Assembly (NCBI RefSeq): GCF_000230735.2
Contig: NC_019962.1
Coordinates: forward strand, 434,001 to 498,000
From: Natrinema pellirubrum DSM 15624
Lineage (GTDB): Archaea > Halobacteriota > Halobacteria > Halobacteriales > Natrialbaceae
Length of the DNA: 64,000 bases
Direction: 5' to 3'
Both the position numbers and the translations under genes were made by a program. This document shows positions 34,175 through 42,311 of this stretch, piece after piece. Below the pieces are notes generated by a model, which did no database searches, was not told where the DNA came from, and saw nothing but the letters and a program-made list of their open reading frames with translations. How positions within the stretch are numbered: the stretch's first letter is position 1; each line of letters begins with the position of its first letter.

Positions 34175-35251
34175 TCAGCGCGACCGGTCCTCGGGGGTCG
34201 GATCGCGCTCGTGAACGTGCCGTCGGTTGCTCATGTCGTCGTCCTGGAACTGGCGGTTCTCCTCGCCGCTCGAGCCCCGCGACTCGCGGGACTCGGTCCA
34301 GTCGCCCTGCTCGGAGCGTCGTCCCTGCTGGCGGTACTCGAGGCCGCCGCCGGACTGTTGCTCGCGGTTCATGCGCCCGCCGGTGGTATCGCGGTCCTCG
34401 CCGCGGTCGAACTGCTGGGTGTCGCCGTAGTCCCGTTGCGAACGGCCCGTTCCCTGCACACTTCGGTCCCGCTGCCGTCCGGGTTCGTGGCCCGCGCTCC
34501 GCTGGTGGCGACGGGACTCCGGCTGGCCCCGTTGGTACTGGCTCCCGTGTTGCTGCCCGCGGTGCTGTCGGTCCTGCTCGCTCGTCGTCGCGCCCGGCTG
34601 GGCATCGCGGTTCTCGTGCCAGCGCTGCTGGGCTCTCTGTCGGTCGTCTTCGCGTCGCGTCTCCTCTCGATGCTGTTGGGACTGGCCCCCCGTCCGCTGT
34701 CCCTGCTCCGTGGGGCCGCGCTGGCCGCGTTGGTCCCGCTCGGCGGGTTGTCGGCGCTGCTGGCCTTGTTCGTGCTGTCTCCCCGTCTCTCCCCGCTGCT
34801 GGCCCTGTCCGCGTCGGCCCTGCATGCCGCGCTGCCCGCCGCGGTGTTTCTCGTGGCGGGCCTCGCCGCCGTACTCGAGGTTGGCCTCCTGCATCGCGTT
34901 CGTTTCGAAGCCGCTGTCCCTTCTGCGGCCGCCCTGCTGTCCGGTCCCGCCTCGTCGTCGGCCGGACTGCTGGCCGCGCTGGCGGTCTGCCCCCTGACTC
35001 CGCTCACGACGCTGGTCCGACCCCTGCTGCTGGCGGTCGGGCTGGCGACCGTCGGCCCGGCGCTGTTCCTGCCCGCGTTCAGGGCCCTGTGTCCCTCGAT
35101 CCTTGCTCTCGCCACGGCTGAAGAGGCCGTGGAGCCAGCCGCGGTCGCTGTCCTCGCGGTTCCGGTCGCCGCCGTGGTCTCGCGTGCCGCGTCCGCGGTC
35201 GGTCGATCGCTCGGTACGCCGTCGATCTCGGTCCCGGTTTCGATCGGTCAT
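34175..35251 (-). CDS. Arg/Gln/Gly-rich, strongly basic low-complexity protein
   Basis: A 358-residue protein of very biased composition: 28 of the first 100 residues are Arg, with Gln, Gly, Asp and Glu most of the rest. There are almost no hydrophobic stretches except GWLHGLFSRGE (residues about 38-48), and two short ordered-looking patches, AMQEANLEYGGEA and GGLEYRQQG. It should be intrinsically disordered and, unusually for a haloarchaeon, basic. The minus frame is preferred over the leucine-rich plus-strand frame because its third codon positions are almost all G or C. No family recognised; an RNA- or DNA-binding or condensate role is speculation. Confidence 0.6.
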   Translation of the reverse strand: MTDRNRDRDRRRTERSTDRGRGTRDHGGDRNREDSDRGWLHGLFSRGESKDRGTQGPERGQEQRRADGRQPDRQQQGSDQRRERSQGADRQRGQQSGRRRGGTGQQGGRRRDSGFETNAMQEANLEYGGEARHEKHRGGQRGMQGRRGQGQQRGETGRQHEQGQQRRQPAERDQRGQRGPTEQGQRTGGQSQQHREETRREDDRQRAQQRWHENRDAQPGATTSEQDRQHRGQQHGSQYQRGQPESRRHQRSAGHEPGRQRDRSVQGTGRSQRDYGDTQQFDRGEDRDTTGGRMNREQQSGGGLEYRQQGRRSEQGDWTESRESRGSSGEENRQFQDDDMSNRRHVHERDPTPEDRSR

Positions 35252-35408
35252 GGTGTGGCTGTGGATCGTCTCTCACTGACGCTCGAACGACGCGCCCGCC
35301 GCTGGTCGGTGTGTGACTGCGGTCGGTCCTATACCGAACGCCGGGATAAAGCCTGAGCGTGCGTTCGCGTGCAGTCGGCGTCGGAACTGACCCTCCACTC
35401 CCCGGCCG

Positions 35409-36413
35409 CTACCGGCGCTGGGCCGATTGGGTGGACCCGTTCCCGAGGTCGCGGGCCTGTCGAGTGTCCGTGTTCGGGCCGGACGCGAACAGCCCGCGGG
35501 CGGGCTCGTAGTCGTACGTTACCCACTGGGGGAGAAACGCCGCCCCGGTCAGTTTCCGGACCGCGAGCTGTTTGTGCCGGGTCTCCGCCGCGCCCCCATC
35601 GCGCAGCCGCAGGTCGACGATCCCGTCGAAGACCCGCTCGGTTTCGGGATACGCCGCCTGCCCCGCCGTCGTGGCTGCGGCGACGATCGGGACGAACCGG
35701 GCCATACAGACCGTCGCTCGAACGTCTTTCACGAAGTCGTGGACGAGCCCGGAACCCGAAAGCGACTCGAGTTCGTCCAGCGAGTCGATCGTCACCAGCC
35801 CCGTCTCGGTCATCTCGAGGTCGTCGAGCGCCCGGTGAAGCCCGTTTGCCACCTCGCGGCGGTCGCTCGGAGCCTCGACCTCGACGACCGCGTCGGCGGC
35901 GGCCTCGCCGAGAAAGGTCGCCCACTCGTTTCGCCCGGCGCGAAACTCGTCGCGGTCGTCGAGCCGATGGGTGAAACAGTCGACGATCCGCAGGCGGTCG
36001 CGCTCCAGCGCCGGCAGGACGTTCCAGCCGTTCTCGTAGAAGCGCTCGAGCGTCGCCGTCGGCGGGTTCGCGACAGAACAGACGACCGCGGGTTCGCCCC
36101 GCTCGAGGGCGCGCCAGACGAGTTCGGTCCCGAGTTCGGCCCGGCGGGTGCCCTCATCGCCCGACAGGAGGAGCAACGAGTCGGCCGGGATCCCGTCCGG
36201 AACCAGCGAGTCCAGCGGTTCGACCCCTGTCATCACCCGCTTGTAGGCATCGGGGTCTGGCATCGTCGCGCCGTCGCCAGCGGCCTCGCGGCAGGCGGCC
36301 GAACAGTAGCGGCCGTCCTCGTCCGCTTCGGGCTCGCCGGGGATCGGATAGTGGCAGTGATCGCACTCGAGGGGGTACTCCCGGGCGCGATCGGTCCAGA
36401 GCTGGTCGGACAT
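35409..36413 (-). CDS. RecA/KaiC-like ATPase-fold protein with N-terminal zinc finger
   Basis: A 334-residue protein. Residues 17-41 hold C17-x-x-C20 and C37-x3-C41, a probable zinc site. From about residue 60 the RecA-like fold begins (YKRVMTGVEPLDSLVPDGIP). The Walker A region is degenerate (LSGDEGTRRAELG, no G-K-T/S), while a Walker B-like GLVTIDSLDEL is kept. It resembles haloarchaeal HTR-like/KaiC-related regulators. Loss of the P-loop lysine suggests weak or no ATP hydrolysis. ATG 36413 begins the zinc-finger region. Confidence 0.8.
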   Translation of the reverse strand: MSDQLWTDRAREYPLECDHCHYPIPGEPEADEDGRYCSAACREAAGDGATMPDPDAYKRVMTGVEPLDSLVPDGIPADSLLLLSGDEGTRRAELGTELVWRALERGEPAVVCSVANPPTATLERFYENGWNVLPALERDRLRIVDCFTHRLDDRDEFRAGRNEWATFLGEAAADAVVEVEAPSDRREVANGLHRALDDLEMTETGLVTIDSLDELESLSGSGLVHDFVKDVRATVCMARFVPIVAAATTAGQAAYPETERVFDGIVDLRLRDGGAAETRHKQLAVRKLTGAAFLPQWVTYDYEPARGLFASGPNTDTRQARDLGNGSTQSAQRR

Positions 36414-36607
36414 ATCGACCCGCCCTACCACCGACGGCGGCAAAGAACCCGTCCCTGCAGGCGACCGTACCGACGGGTCTCGAACGGCGCTCGAGTGGGC
36501 ATCGGTCGATCGACAGCGACGCGTCAGTCCAACGGCGAGCGATCGCGACGGTGTTTCGACGAGACCGCGAGTTCGGTCAGCGACACCCTCTGGCCCGCTC
36601 AGTCGAC

Positions 36608-36750
36608 CTGCGGTGGCGCGCGCTGTCGACTGCTCGAGCGACGGCGAGAGCAGTCGATGACACTGCGCGAGGGATGAGTGAGTGACCAGCGGGAACGAAC
36701 GAATCGGCTGGGGAGGACGTGGTTATCCCTCCTAGTAGCCACGATAGCAG
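36608..36750 (+). repeat. Structured intergenic repeat, copy F (left arm of an inverted pair)
   Basis: It opens CTGCGGTGGCGCGCGCTG. Stem 1 is TCGACTGCTC/GAGCAGTCGA, ten perfect pairs and different in sequence from other copies. Stem 3 pairs GGAGGA with TCCCTCC. The last 12 bases of F plus AACGCTC just beyond are mirrored exactly at copy G, forming a 19-bp perfect inverted repeat around a 59-bp AT-rich spacer. Confidence 0.85.
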
Positions 36751-36809
36751 AACGCTCGTTGTTACGCAACCTCAAGCGATCTATTAAATATAGCCTTGAA
36801 AAGAGCGTT

Positions 36810-36940
36810 CTGCTATCGTGGCAATACGGAGGTGCCTCGCCCTCCCCAGCCGATTCGCTCACTTCGTTCGCTCATCCCTCGCGCAGTGTCGTCGATCGTC
36901 CTCACTGCCGTTCGGCCGATCGACAGCGCGCGCCACGGCA
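36810..36940 (-). repeat. Structured intergenic repeat, copy G (right arm)
   Basis: Minus-orientation partner of F. Stem 1 is GTCGATCG/CGATCGAC and stem 3 is GGAGG/CCTCC. The pair F-G occupies the divergent gap between the KaiC-like gene and the epimerase gene. Nothing else was recognised in the remainder of the 657-bp gap (36414-37070). Confidence 0.85.
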
Positions 36941-37070
36941 TGGGTCGGTTGTTTCGGCAGACACGGGAGACGCGTGATCGGTGTCGGATTCCATCGCGGG
37001 ACGCAAGCGGACCAAATCCCCTCGACCGCTCGTCCGCCATCGTTTTCCCCGACAGCGGTGACGGGTCGGT

Positions 37071-38060
37071 ATGGACGACGCCTTAGTCATCGGCGGCACG
37101 CGCTTTATCGGCCGCCACCTCGTCGCGGAACTACTCGATCACGACTACGACGTGACCCTGTTCACGCGGGGTACCCGCGAGAACCCCTTCGCGGACGACG
37201 ACCGCGTCGCCCACGTCGAGGGCGACCGGACGAACGACACGGCCCTCGAGGCGGCCGCAACGACCGTCGACCCTGACGCCGTCTTCGACTGCGTGGCCTA
37301 CCACCCGAAGGACGTCCGGGCCGCCACCCGGATCTTCGCGGACTGTGAGGCCTACGTTTACGTCTCGAGCGGCGCGGCCTACGGCCGCGAGGAGATCCCC
37401 AAGCGGGAGGGCGAGACGCCGTTACACGAGTGTACGCCCGACCAAGCGACTGACGATAGCTTCAAGACCTACGGGAATCGAAAGGCCGAGGGCGACCGGG
37501 CGGCGTTCGCGGCGGCCGACGACGGCGTGCCTGCGATGGTCGTCCGGCCGCCGATCGTTTACGGCCCCCACGACTACACCGAACGACTGAACTGGTGGGT
37601 CGATCGCGTGAACCACTTCGACCGCGTCGTCGTCCCCGGCGACGGAACGAACCTCCGCCATCTCGTCTACGTCGAGGACGTGGCCGCCGCGCTGCGGATC
37701 GTCGCCGAACGCGGCGAGCCCGGCGAGGCCTACAACGTCGGCGACCGGCGGCTCGTCCCGCTCGAGGAACTGGTCGAGCGACTTGCCGACGCGCTCGAGA
37801 CCGACGTCGAGATCGTCCACGCCGGGCCGCGCGAACTCGCAGCCGGCGAGATCTCCCTCGAGGACTACCCGCTCTATCGGTCCTATCCGCACGTCCTCTC
37901 GACGGCGAAACTCGCCGGGCTGGGCTGGGAATCGACGCCGCTCGAGGACTCGCTGGCCCGGACGGTCGACGATCACCTCGAGAGCGATCGGGACGGCGAC
38001 GACAACGGACCGGACCGCGAGGCCGAGGAGCGGGTGCTGGCGATCCTCGAGACGCTTTAG
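37071..38060 (+). CDS. NAD-dependent epimerase/dehydratase (extended SDR)
   Basis: A 329-residue Rossmann protein. The nucleotide loop is G8-G-T-R-F-I-G14, a form common in atypical extended SDRs. The catalytic Tyr-Lys pair is Y-G-N-R-K near residue 137, preceded by YVSSGAAYG. RPPIVYGPHDYTERL and FDR-containing segments resemble nucleotide-sugar epimerases. Sugar substrate unknown. The stop overlaps that of the convergent M48-like gene. Confidence 0.9.
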   Translation: MDDALVIGGTRFIGRHLVAELLDHDYDVTLFTRGTRENPFADDDRVAHVEGDRTNDTALEAAATTVDPDAVFDCVAYHPKDVRAATRIFADCEAYVYVSSGAAYGREEIPKREGETPLHECTPDQATDDSFKTYGNRKAEGDRAAFAAADDGVPAMVVRPPIVYGPHDYTERLNWWVDRVNHFDRVVVPGDGTNLRHLVYVEDVAAALRIVAERGEPGEAYNVGDRRLVPLEELVERLADALETDVEIVHAGPRELAAGEISLEDYPLYRSYPHVLSTAKLAGLGWESTPLEDSLARTVDDHLESDRDGDDNGPDREAEERVLAILETL

Positions 38061-39133
38061 GCGTCGCGGAGCCGCTCGAGCCGTCGGCTCGTCGACGGCC
38101 GCGCGGCGAGCCGTTCATGGAGGCGGTTCCGGTTGTCGGCCAGGTCGGTCCCGGCCTCGAGCGCGCGCTCGAGGGCATCTGCGCCGACTGCCCGTGCCGC
38201 GTCCCGATCCGCAGCGAACTCGGCGCGCTGGAGCGCTCGGGCGAGCAACGGCCCGGTGACCGCGAGCGCGACGAGCGCGATGGCCATCGATAGCCAGACG
38301 GCCAGCGTCAGGAACAGTCCGAAGAGGACCGCGACGACCAGCGCCCGTCGCTCGAGGAGCCATCGTTCGTCCGCGGCGCTGGCCCGCGCACACAGTGCTG
38401 TCAGCTCCTCGTCGTCGAGGACCCCGAACGCGTAGTCCGTGGCGTACGTGCGTCGGTTCCAGAACGGCCCGTCGAGGTAGATGCCGGCGACCTCGGTTTC
38501 GCGACCCGGGATCACGCCGGCGATCGTCGCGGCCAGTTCGGCCCGGTCGGCCGCGGCCTCGAGCCGTCGGCGTTGGTCGGGCGTCGGCGCGGTGATCGTC
38601 TGCGAGAGCCGAACGCTGTACTGGAGCCAGGCGTAGCACCCGACGGCGAGGACGGCAAACAGGAGCGGAATCCACAGCGGACTGGGGTCGGAGGCGGCGA
38701 CCAGTGCCGTAAACGGCGCGAGCGCGACCACCACGAAGAGCGTAATCGCCCCGAGGTACTTTGCGAGGCGGCCGACTGCCGTTCCGGCACTGATCTCGAG
38801 GTCGCGCCGTTCGCGGGCGAACGGAAAGATGCCGAGGTACGCGACCAGGACGGCGGCGATCGTTCCGCCCGCCGTCGGGAGCCAGGAAAGCGGCGCGGCG
38901 ACCCCGCCCGCCAGCGCCGGATGGACGGCCGCGAGCGCGCGTTCGGTCGCGTCGACGAGGCCGCCGAACGCGAGGACAAGCAGGGCTACGAGACCGACGA
39001 CGGCGAGGAGTCGATACGTCCCGCGGGAGCGGTCCTCCGCATCGGTGCGTCGGAGCGAATACTTGCCGTAGTACCGGCCCCCGACGTAGCCGCCGGCGAG
39101 CAGTCCGAACCAGAGCGCGAGTAGGCCGAGCAT
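38057..39133 (-). CDS. M48-like membrane protein lacking the zinc-binding motif
   Basis: A 358-residue multi-pass protein with about four hydrophobic segments in the first 175 residues and another around 265-290, the HtpX/M48 layout. At the place of D-x-E-L-x-A-[VL]-[LV]-A-H-E-x-x-H the sequence is DDEELTALCARASAADERW, so both zinc histidines and the catalytic Glu are gone. The later RAEFAADRDAARAVG block, with its third-ligand acid, is retained. It is therefore probably a peptidase-dead homologue. An ATTATAAG TATA element lies 27 nt upstream of ATG 39133. Confidence 0.8.
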   Translation of the reverse strand: MLGLLALWFGLLAGGYVGGRYYGKYSLRRTDAEDRSRGTYRLLAVVGLVALLVLAFGGLVDATERALAAVHPALAGGVAAPLSWLPTAGGTIAAVLVAYLGIFPFARERRDLEISAGTAVGRLAKYLGAITLFVVVALAPFTALVAASDPSPLWIPLLFAVLAVGCYAWLQYSVRLSQTITAPTPDQRRRLEAAADRAELAATIAGVIPGRETEVAGIYLDGPFWNRRTYATDYAFGVLDDEELTALCARASAADERWLLERRALVVAVLFGLFLTLAVWLSMAIALVALAVTGPLLARALQRAEFAADRDAARAVGADALERALEAGTDLADNRNRLHERLAARPSTSRRLERLRDA

Positions 39134-39156
39134 ATGCGGCCATTGAAGTTGGAAAT

Positions 39157-39164
39157 CTTATAAT
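39157..39164 (-). promoter_or_regulatory. TATA box of the M48-like gene
   Basis: ATTATAAG on the minus strand, 27 nt before the start codon at 39133. Confidence 0.55.
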
Positions 39165-39330
39165 ATTGCCGATCGTGTCGACGGATCGTTTCGCCGCCGG
39201 TGATCGCTCGCTCGAGCGGGCCGTCGGCGCCGATCGCGACGTCATCACCGTCGTCCCGGACCGCGTCGGGGATCGTCCTGGCCGGGGCGCTGAGGAAAAG
39301 CACATGTCCCGGGGGTGTGTGGGATCCGGT

Positions 39331-40392
39331 ATGTTCGAGAAGTCGACGTGGATCCGCCTCCCGCGAAACGTCGTGGTCGGCCACGGCGTTCGCAGCGAGG
39401 TCGTCGACGTGGTCGACGACCTCCACCTGCAAGGGCGGCCGCTGTTCGTCACGAGTCCGACACCCCGCGAGGTCGCCGCCGATCCCATCGCGGCCGACTT
39501 CGAGGCCGCCGGGATCGAGCCCGCGATCGTCACGATCGAGAAAGCGACCTTCGACGCCGTCGAGCGGGTGATCGAGGTCGCCGAGGCCGAAGGAGTATCC
39601 TACCTGGTCGGCATCGGCGGCGGGAAGGCCATCGACATCGCGAAGTTGGCCAGCCACCACCTCGAGATGGGCTTTCTCTCCGTTCCAACGGCGGCGAGCC
39701 ACGACGGGATCGTCAGTAATCGCGGCTCGGTACCGGACGGCGACTCCAGACACAGCGTCGCCGCCGAACCGCCGCTGGCGGTCGTCGCCGATACGGGAAT
39801 CCTCGCCGAGGCTCCGTGGGAACTGACGACCGCCGGCTGTGCCGACATCATCTCCAACTACACCGCCGTCATGGACTGGCGGCTCGCCCAGCGACTCCAG
39901 GACGTCGAGTACTCCGAGTACGCCGCTGCGCTCTCGGAGATGACCGCCGAGATCTTAGTCGACAACGCCGACCTCATCCGGCCGGGCCTGGAGGAGTCTG
40001 CCTGGGTCGTCACCAAGGCGCTGATGTCCTCCGGCGTCGCGATGAGCATCGCCGGCTCCTCGCGGCCGGCCAGCGGGGCTGAACACCTCTTTTCGCACCA
40101 ACTCGACCGACTGGCACCCGGTGCGGCCTTACACGGCCATCAGGTCGGCGTCGGCTCGATCATGACCGCCTACCTCCACCAGGGAGCGGACGGGATCTGG
40201 CGGGCCATCCGTGACGCGCTGGCGAGCATCGACGCGCCGACGACCGCGGCGGAACTGGGAATCGACGACGAGACCGTCATCGAGGCGTTGACGACCTGCC
40301 ACGAGATCCGCGACCGCTACACGATTCTGGGCAGCGGGATGAACGAACGGGCGGCTCGAGACGTGGCGACGAAAACTGGCGTCATCGACTGA
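39331..40392 (+). CDS. egsA: sn-Glycerol-1-phosphate dehydrogenase
   Basis: A 353-residue enzyme making sn-glycerol-1-phosphate, the archaeal lipid backbone. The NAD(P) loop GIGGGKAIDIAK, the FLSVPTAASHDGIVSNRGSV segment, and zinc-ligand histidines in HLFSHQLD and LHGHQVGVG are all present. ATG 39331 gives the usual MFEKSTWIRLPRNVVVGHG start; the open frame continues upstream without homology. This is a marker of archaeal membrane synthesis. Confidence 0.96.
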   Translation: MFEKSTWIRLPRNVVVGHGVRSEVVDVVDDLHLQGRPLFVTSPTPREVAADPIAADFEAAGIEPAIVTIEKATFDAVERVIEVAEAEGVSYLVGIGGGKAIDIAKLASHHLEMGFLSVPTAASHDGIVSNRGSVPDGDSRHSVAAEPPLAVVADTGILAEAPWELTTAGCADIISNYTAVMDWRLAQRLQDVEYSEYAAALSEMTAEILVDNADLIRPGLEESAWVVTKALMSSGVAMSIAGSSRPASGAEHLFSHQLDRLAPGAALHGHQVGVGSIMTAYLHQGADGIWRAIRDALASIDAPTTAAELGIDDETVIEALTTCHEIRDRYTILGSGMNERAARDVATKTGVID

Positions 40393-40431
40393 CGCGACGA
40401 AGCGGTTCGCAGTCGGCAGTGTGAACCGTTC

Positions 40432-41271
40432 TTAGCTGAGGTCCGTTCGACGGAACTGCCATGCGCCCAGCAACAGCGGGACGACGATCCAGCCGGCGAG
40501 GATCACGAGCATGAACCAGCCTTGGATGTAGAACGGATTGGTCCCAGCCGTCGTGGCCTGTAGGGCGGTGAAATCGTCCGGAAAGACGAGTTTCATCCCG
40601 TTGAGGTAGGCCCCAGTCGGGCTGAGGCTGAAGATAAGGTCCAGCAGCGAGTCGCTGTAGTCGACACCGAGTTCTTCGAAGACGAACTCGGCCATCTGGA
40701 CGGGACTAACCGGCAGGAAGTTCCACGCGAGGTTAAACACGAAGAAGAAGCCGATCGCGCCGGTCATCGCCCGCGAGCGACTCGCGGTGGCCGCCGAGAT
40801 CGCGACGGCGACGGCGACGTATGCCAGGGCGTACAGCAGGGTCAGCGCGACGAAGGCGGCGTAGCCGTCGTACTCGAGGGTCATGTCGGGGACGAGTATC
40901 TGTGCGGCGATGATCCCGATGGCGAACGCGATCAGCAGCGACGCCACGACGACGCCGGTACGGGCGAGCAGTTTGCCGACGACCACGTCCGACCGCGAGA
41001 CCGGGAGACTCAGCTGATAGCGAATACTGCCGGACCCACGCTCGCCGGCGATCGAGAGATACGCCGCGACGATCGCGACGAGCGGGATGACCAGCGCCCC
41101 GCCGACGCCTGCCAGACTCCACAGGACCATGTAGAAGTCCGGTTCCGGACGACTGCTCTGGCCCCAGTAGAAGACGAGCATGAACAGGGCATACAGCAGG
41201 GCAGGGATCCAGACGAGCTTGGCCCGCCGAACGTTCAGGAAGTCCCGCTTGGCAACGGAGAGTGCGCTCAT
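40432..41271 (-). CDS. ABC-2 type transporter permease
   Basis: A 279-residue integral membrane protein with six predicted membrane segments (near residues 20, 60, 105, 145, 175 and 255). GSGSIRYQLSLPVSRSDVVVGK is the conserved cytoplasmic coupling motif of ABC-2 permeases. Its ATG overlaps the ATPase stop (ATGA), so the two genes form one exporter. Cargo unknown. Confidence 0.9.
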   Translation of the reverse strand: MSALSVAKRDFLNVRRAKLVWIPALLYALFMLVFYWGQSSRPEPDFYMVLWSLAGVGGALVIPLVAIVAAYLSIAGERGSGSIRYQLSLPVSRSDVVVGKLLARTGVVVASLLIAFAIGIIAAQILVPDMTLEYDGYAAFVALTLLYALAYVAVAVAISAATASRSRAMTGAIGFFFVFNLAWNFLPVSPVQMAEFVFEELGVDYSDSLLDLIFSLSPTGAYLNGMKLVFPDDFTALQATTAGTNPFYIQGWFMLVILAGWIVVPLLLGAWQFRRTDLS

Positions 41272-42236
41272 GCGGACACCTCCTGTTCTCGCTGCTCCGC
41301 TTCCGGCGCGACCGATCCCTCGCCCGCGCTCTCGGCCCCGGTGTATTGGTTGAACAGTTCCTCGAGCGAGGTGTCAGTCGAGAGGATATCGGTCACGATC
41401 GCCCGCTCGTCGACGTGGCGGACGACATCGACCTTGACTGCGGGCTCGTCACAGACCGCAGTGACGGTATCTCCGTCCGCGGAGACCCGCTGTACCCCCT
41501 CGATCGAGCCGACATCGAGCGCGTCGGGATCGACCGCCTCGGCGAGTTCGACGTCGATCGTCGCCGCGCCGGTCGACTCGTCCCGGAGGTTCTCGATGCT
41601 GTCTAAGGCGACGAGCCGGCCCTCGTTCATGATGCCGACGCGGTCACAGACCGCCTCGACCTCCGAGAGGATGTGACTCGAGAAGAAGACGGTCGTCCCC
41701 GAGTCGGCCTCCGCTCGCAGCAGTTCCCGCATGTCCTGAATCCCCGTCGGGTCGAGCCCGGAGGAGGGCTCGTCGAGGAGCAGTAGTTCGGGGTCGCCGA
41801 CCAGCGCCATCCCGAGGCCGAGCCGCTGGCGCATCCCCTTCGAGAAGCCGCCGGCGGCCCGGTCGGCGTCCTCAAGGATCCCGACGCGCTCTAACAGCGC
41901 GTCGACGTCGGTATCGACACCTTTGGTGTCGGCGACCCACTCGACGTGTTCGCGGGCGGTCAGGCGCTCGTAGAGGGTCGCGCCTTCCGGGAGGACGCCG
42001 ATCCGCTCGCGGATCTCTCCGGTTTCGTCCTGTGCGTCGTACCCCAGCACCGTTGCGCTCCCGTCGGTGGGACGGACGAAGTCCAGTAACATGTTGATCG
42101 TCGTCGACTTCCCGGCCCCGTTCGGACCGAGGAAGCCGAAGATCTCTCCCTCCTCGACGGTCAGGTCGAGATCGTCGACGGCGAGGACCGAGTCGCCGTA
42201 CCGCTTGGTCAACGAAGTCGTTTCGATGGCGGCCAT
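41268..42236 (-). CDS. ABC transporter ATP-binding protein
   Basis: A 322-residue ATPase: Walker A GPNGAGKST, signature-like GGFSKGMRQRLGLG, Walker B LLLLDEPSSGLDP, and the switch His in SSHILSE. The C-terminal 100 residues form the accessory domain common in ABC-2 exporters. It energises the permease encoded next. Confidence 0.95.
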   Translation of the reverse strand: MAAIETTSLTKRYGDSVLAVDDLDLTVEEGEIFGFLGPNGAGKSTTINMLLDFVRPTDGSATVLGYDAQDETGEIRERIGVLPEGATLYERLTAREHVEWVADTKGVDTDVDALLERVGILEDADRAAGGFSKGMRQRLGLGMALVGDPELLLLDEPSSGLDPTGIQDMRELLRAEADSGTTVFFSSHILSEVEAVCDRVGIMNEGRLVALDSIENLRDESTGAATIDVELAEAVDPDALDVGSIEGVQRVSADGDTVTAVCDEPAVKVDVVRHVDERAIVTDILSTDTSLEELFNQYTGAESAGEGSVAPEAEQREQEVSA

Positions 42237-42261
42237 ACTCGTCAGTCCACGATCACGTCAT

Positions 42262-42269
42262 GTATAGTT
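42262..42269 (-). promoter_or_regulatory. TATA box of the ABC exporter operon
   Basis: AACTATAC on the minus strand, centred about 29 nt upstream of the ATPase start at 42236. Confidence 0.5.
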
Positions 42270-42311
42270 TTTGTAATAATTCCGCGAACCGATTCGGCCT
42301 CCCGTGGGGGA

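Noticed and set aside
33995-35356. 453-residue plus-strand frame rich in Leu, Ala and Val opposite the Arg-rich gene
   Set aside because: Composition is the mirror image of an Arg/Gln/Gly frame, there is no coherent membrane topology, and third codon positions hold more A and T than in the minus frame. It also overlaps the GIY-YIG gene.
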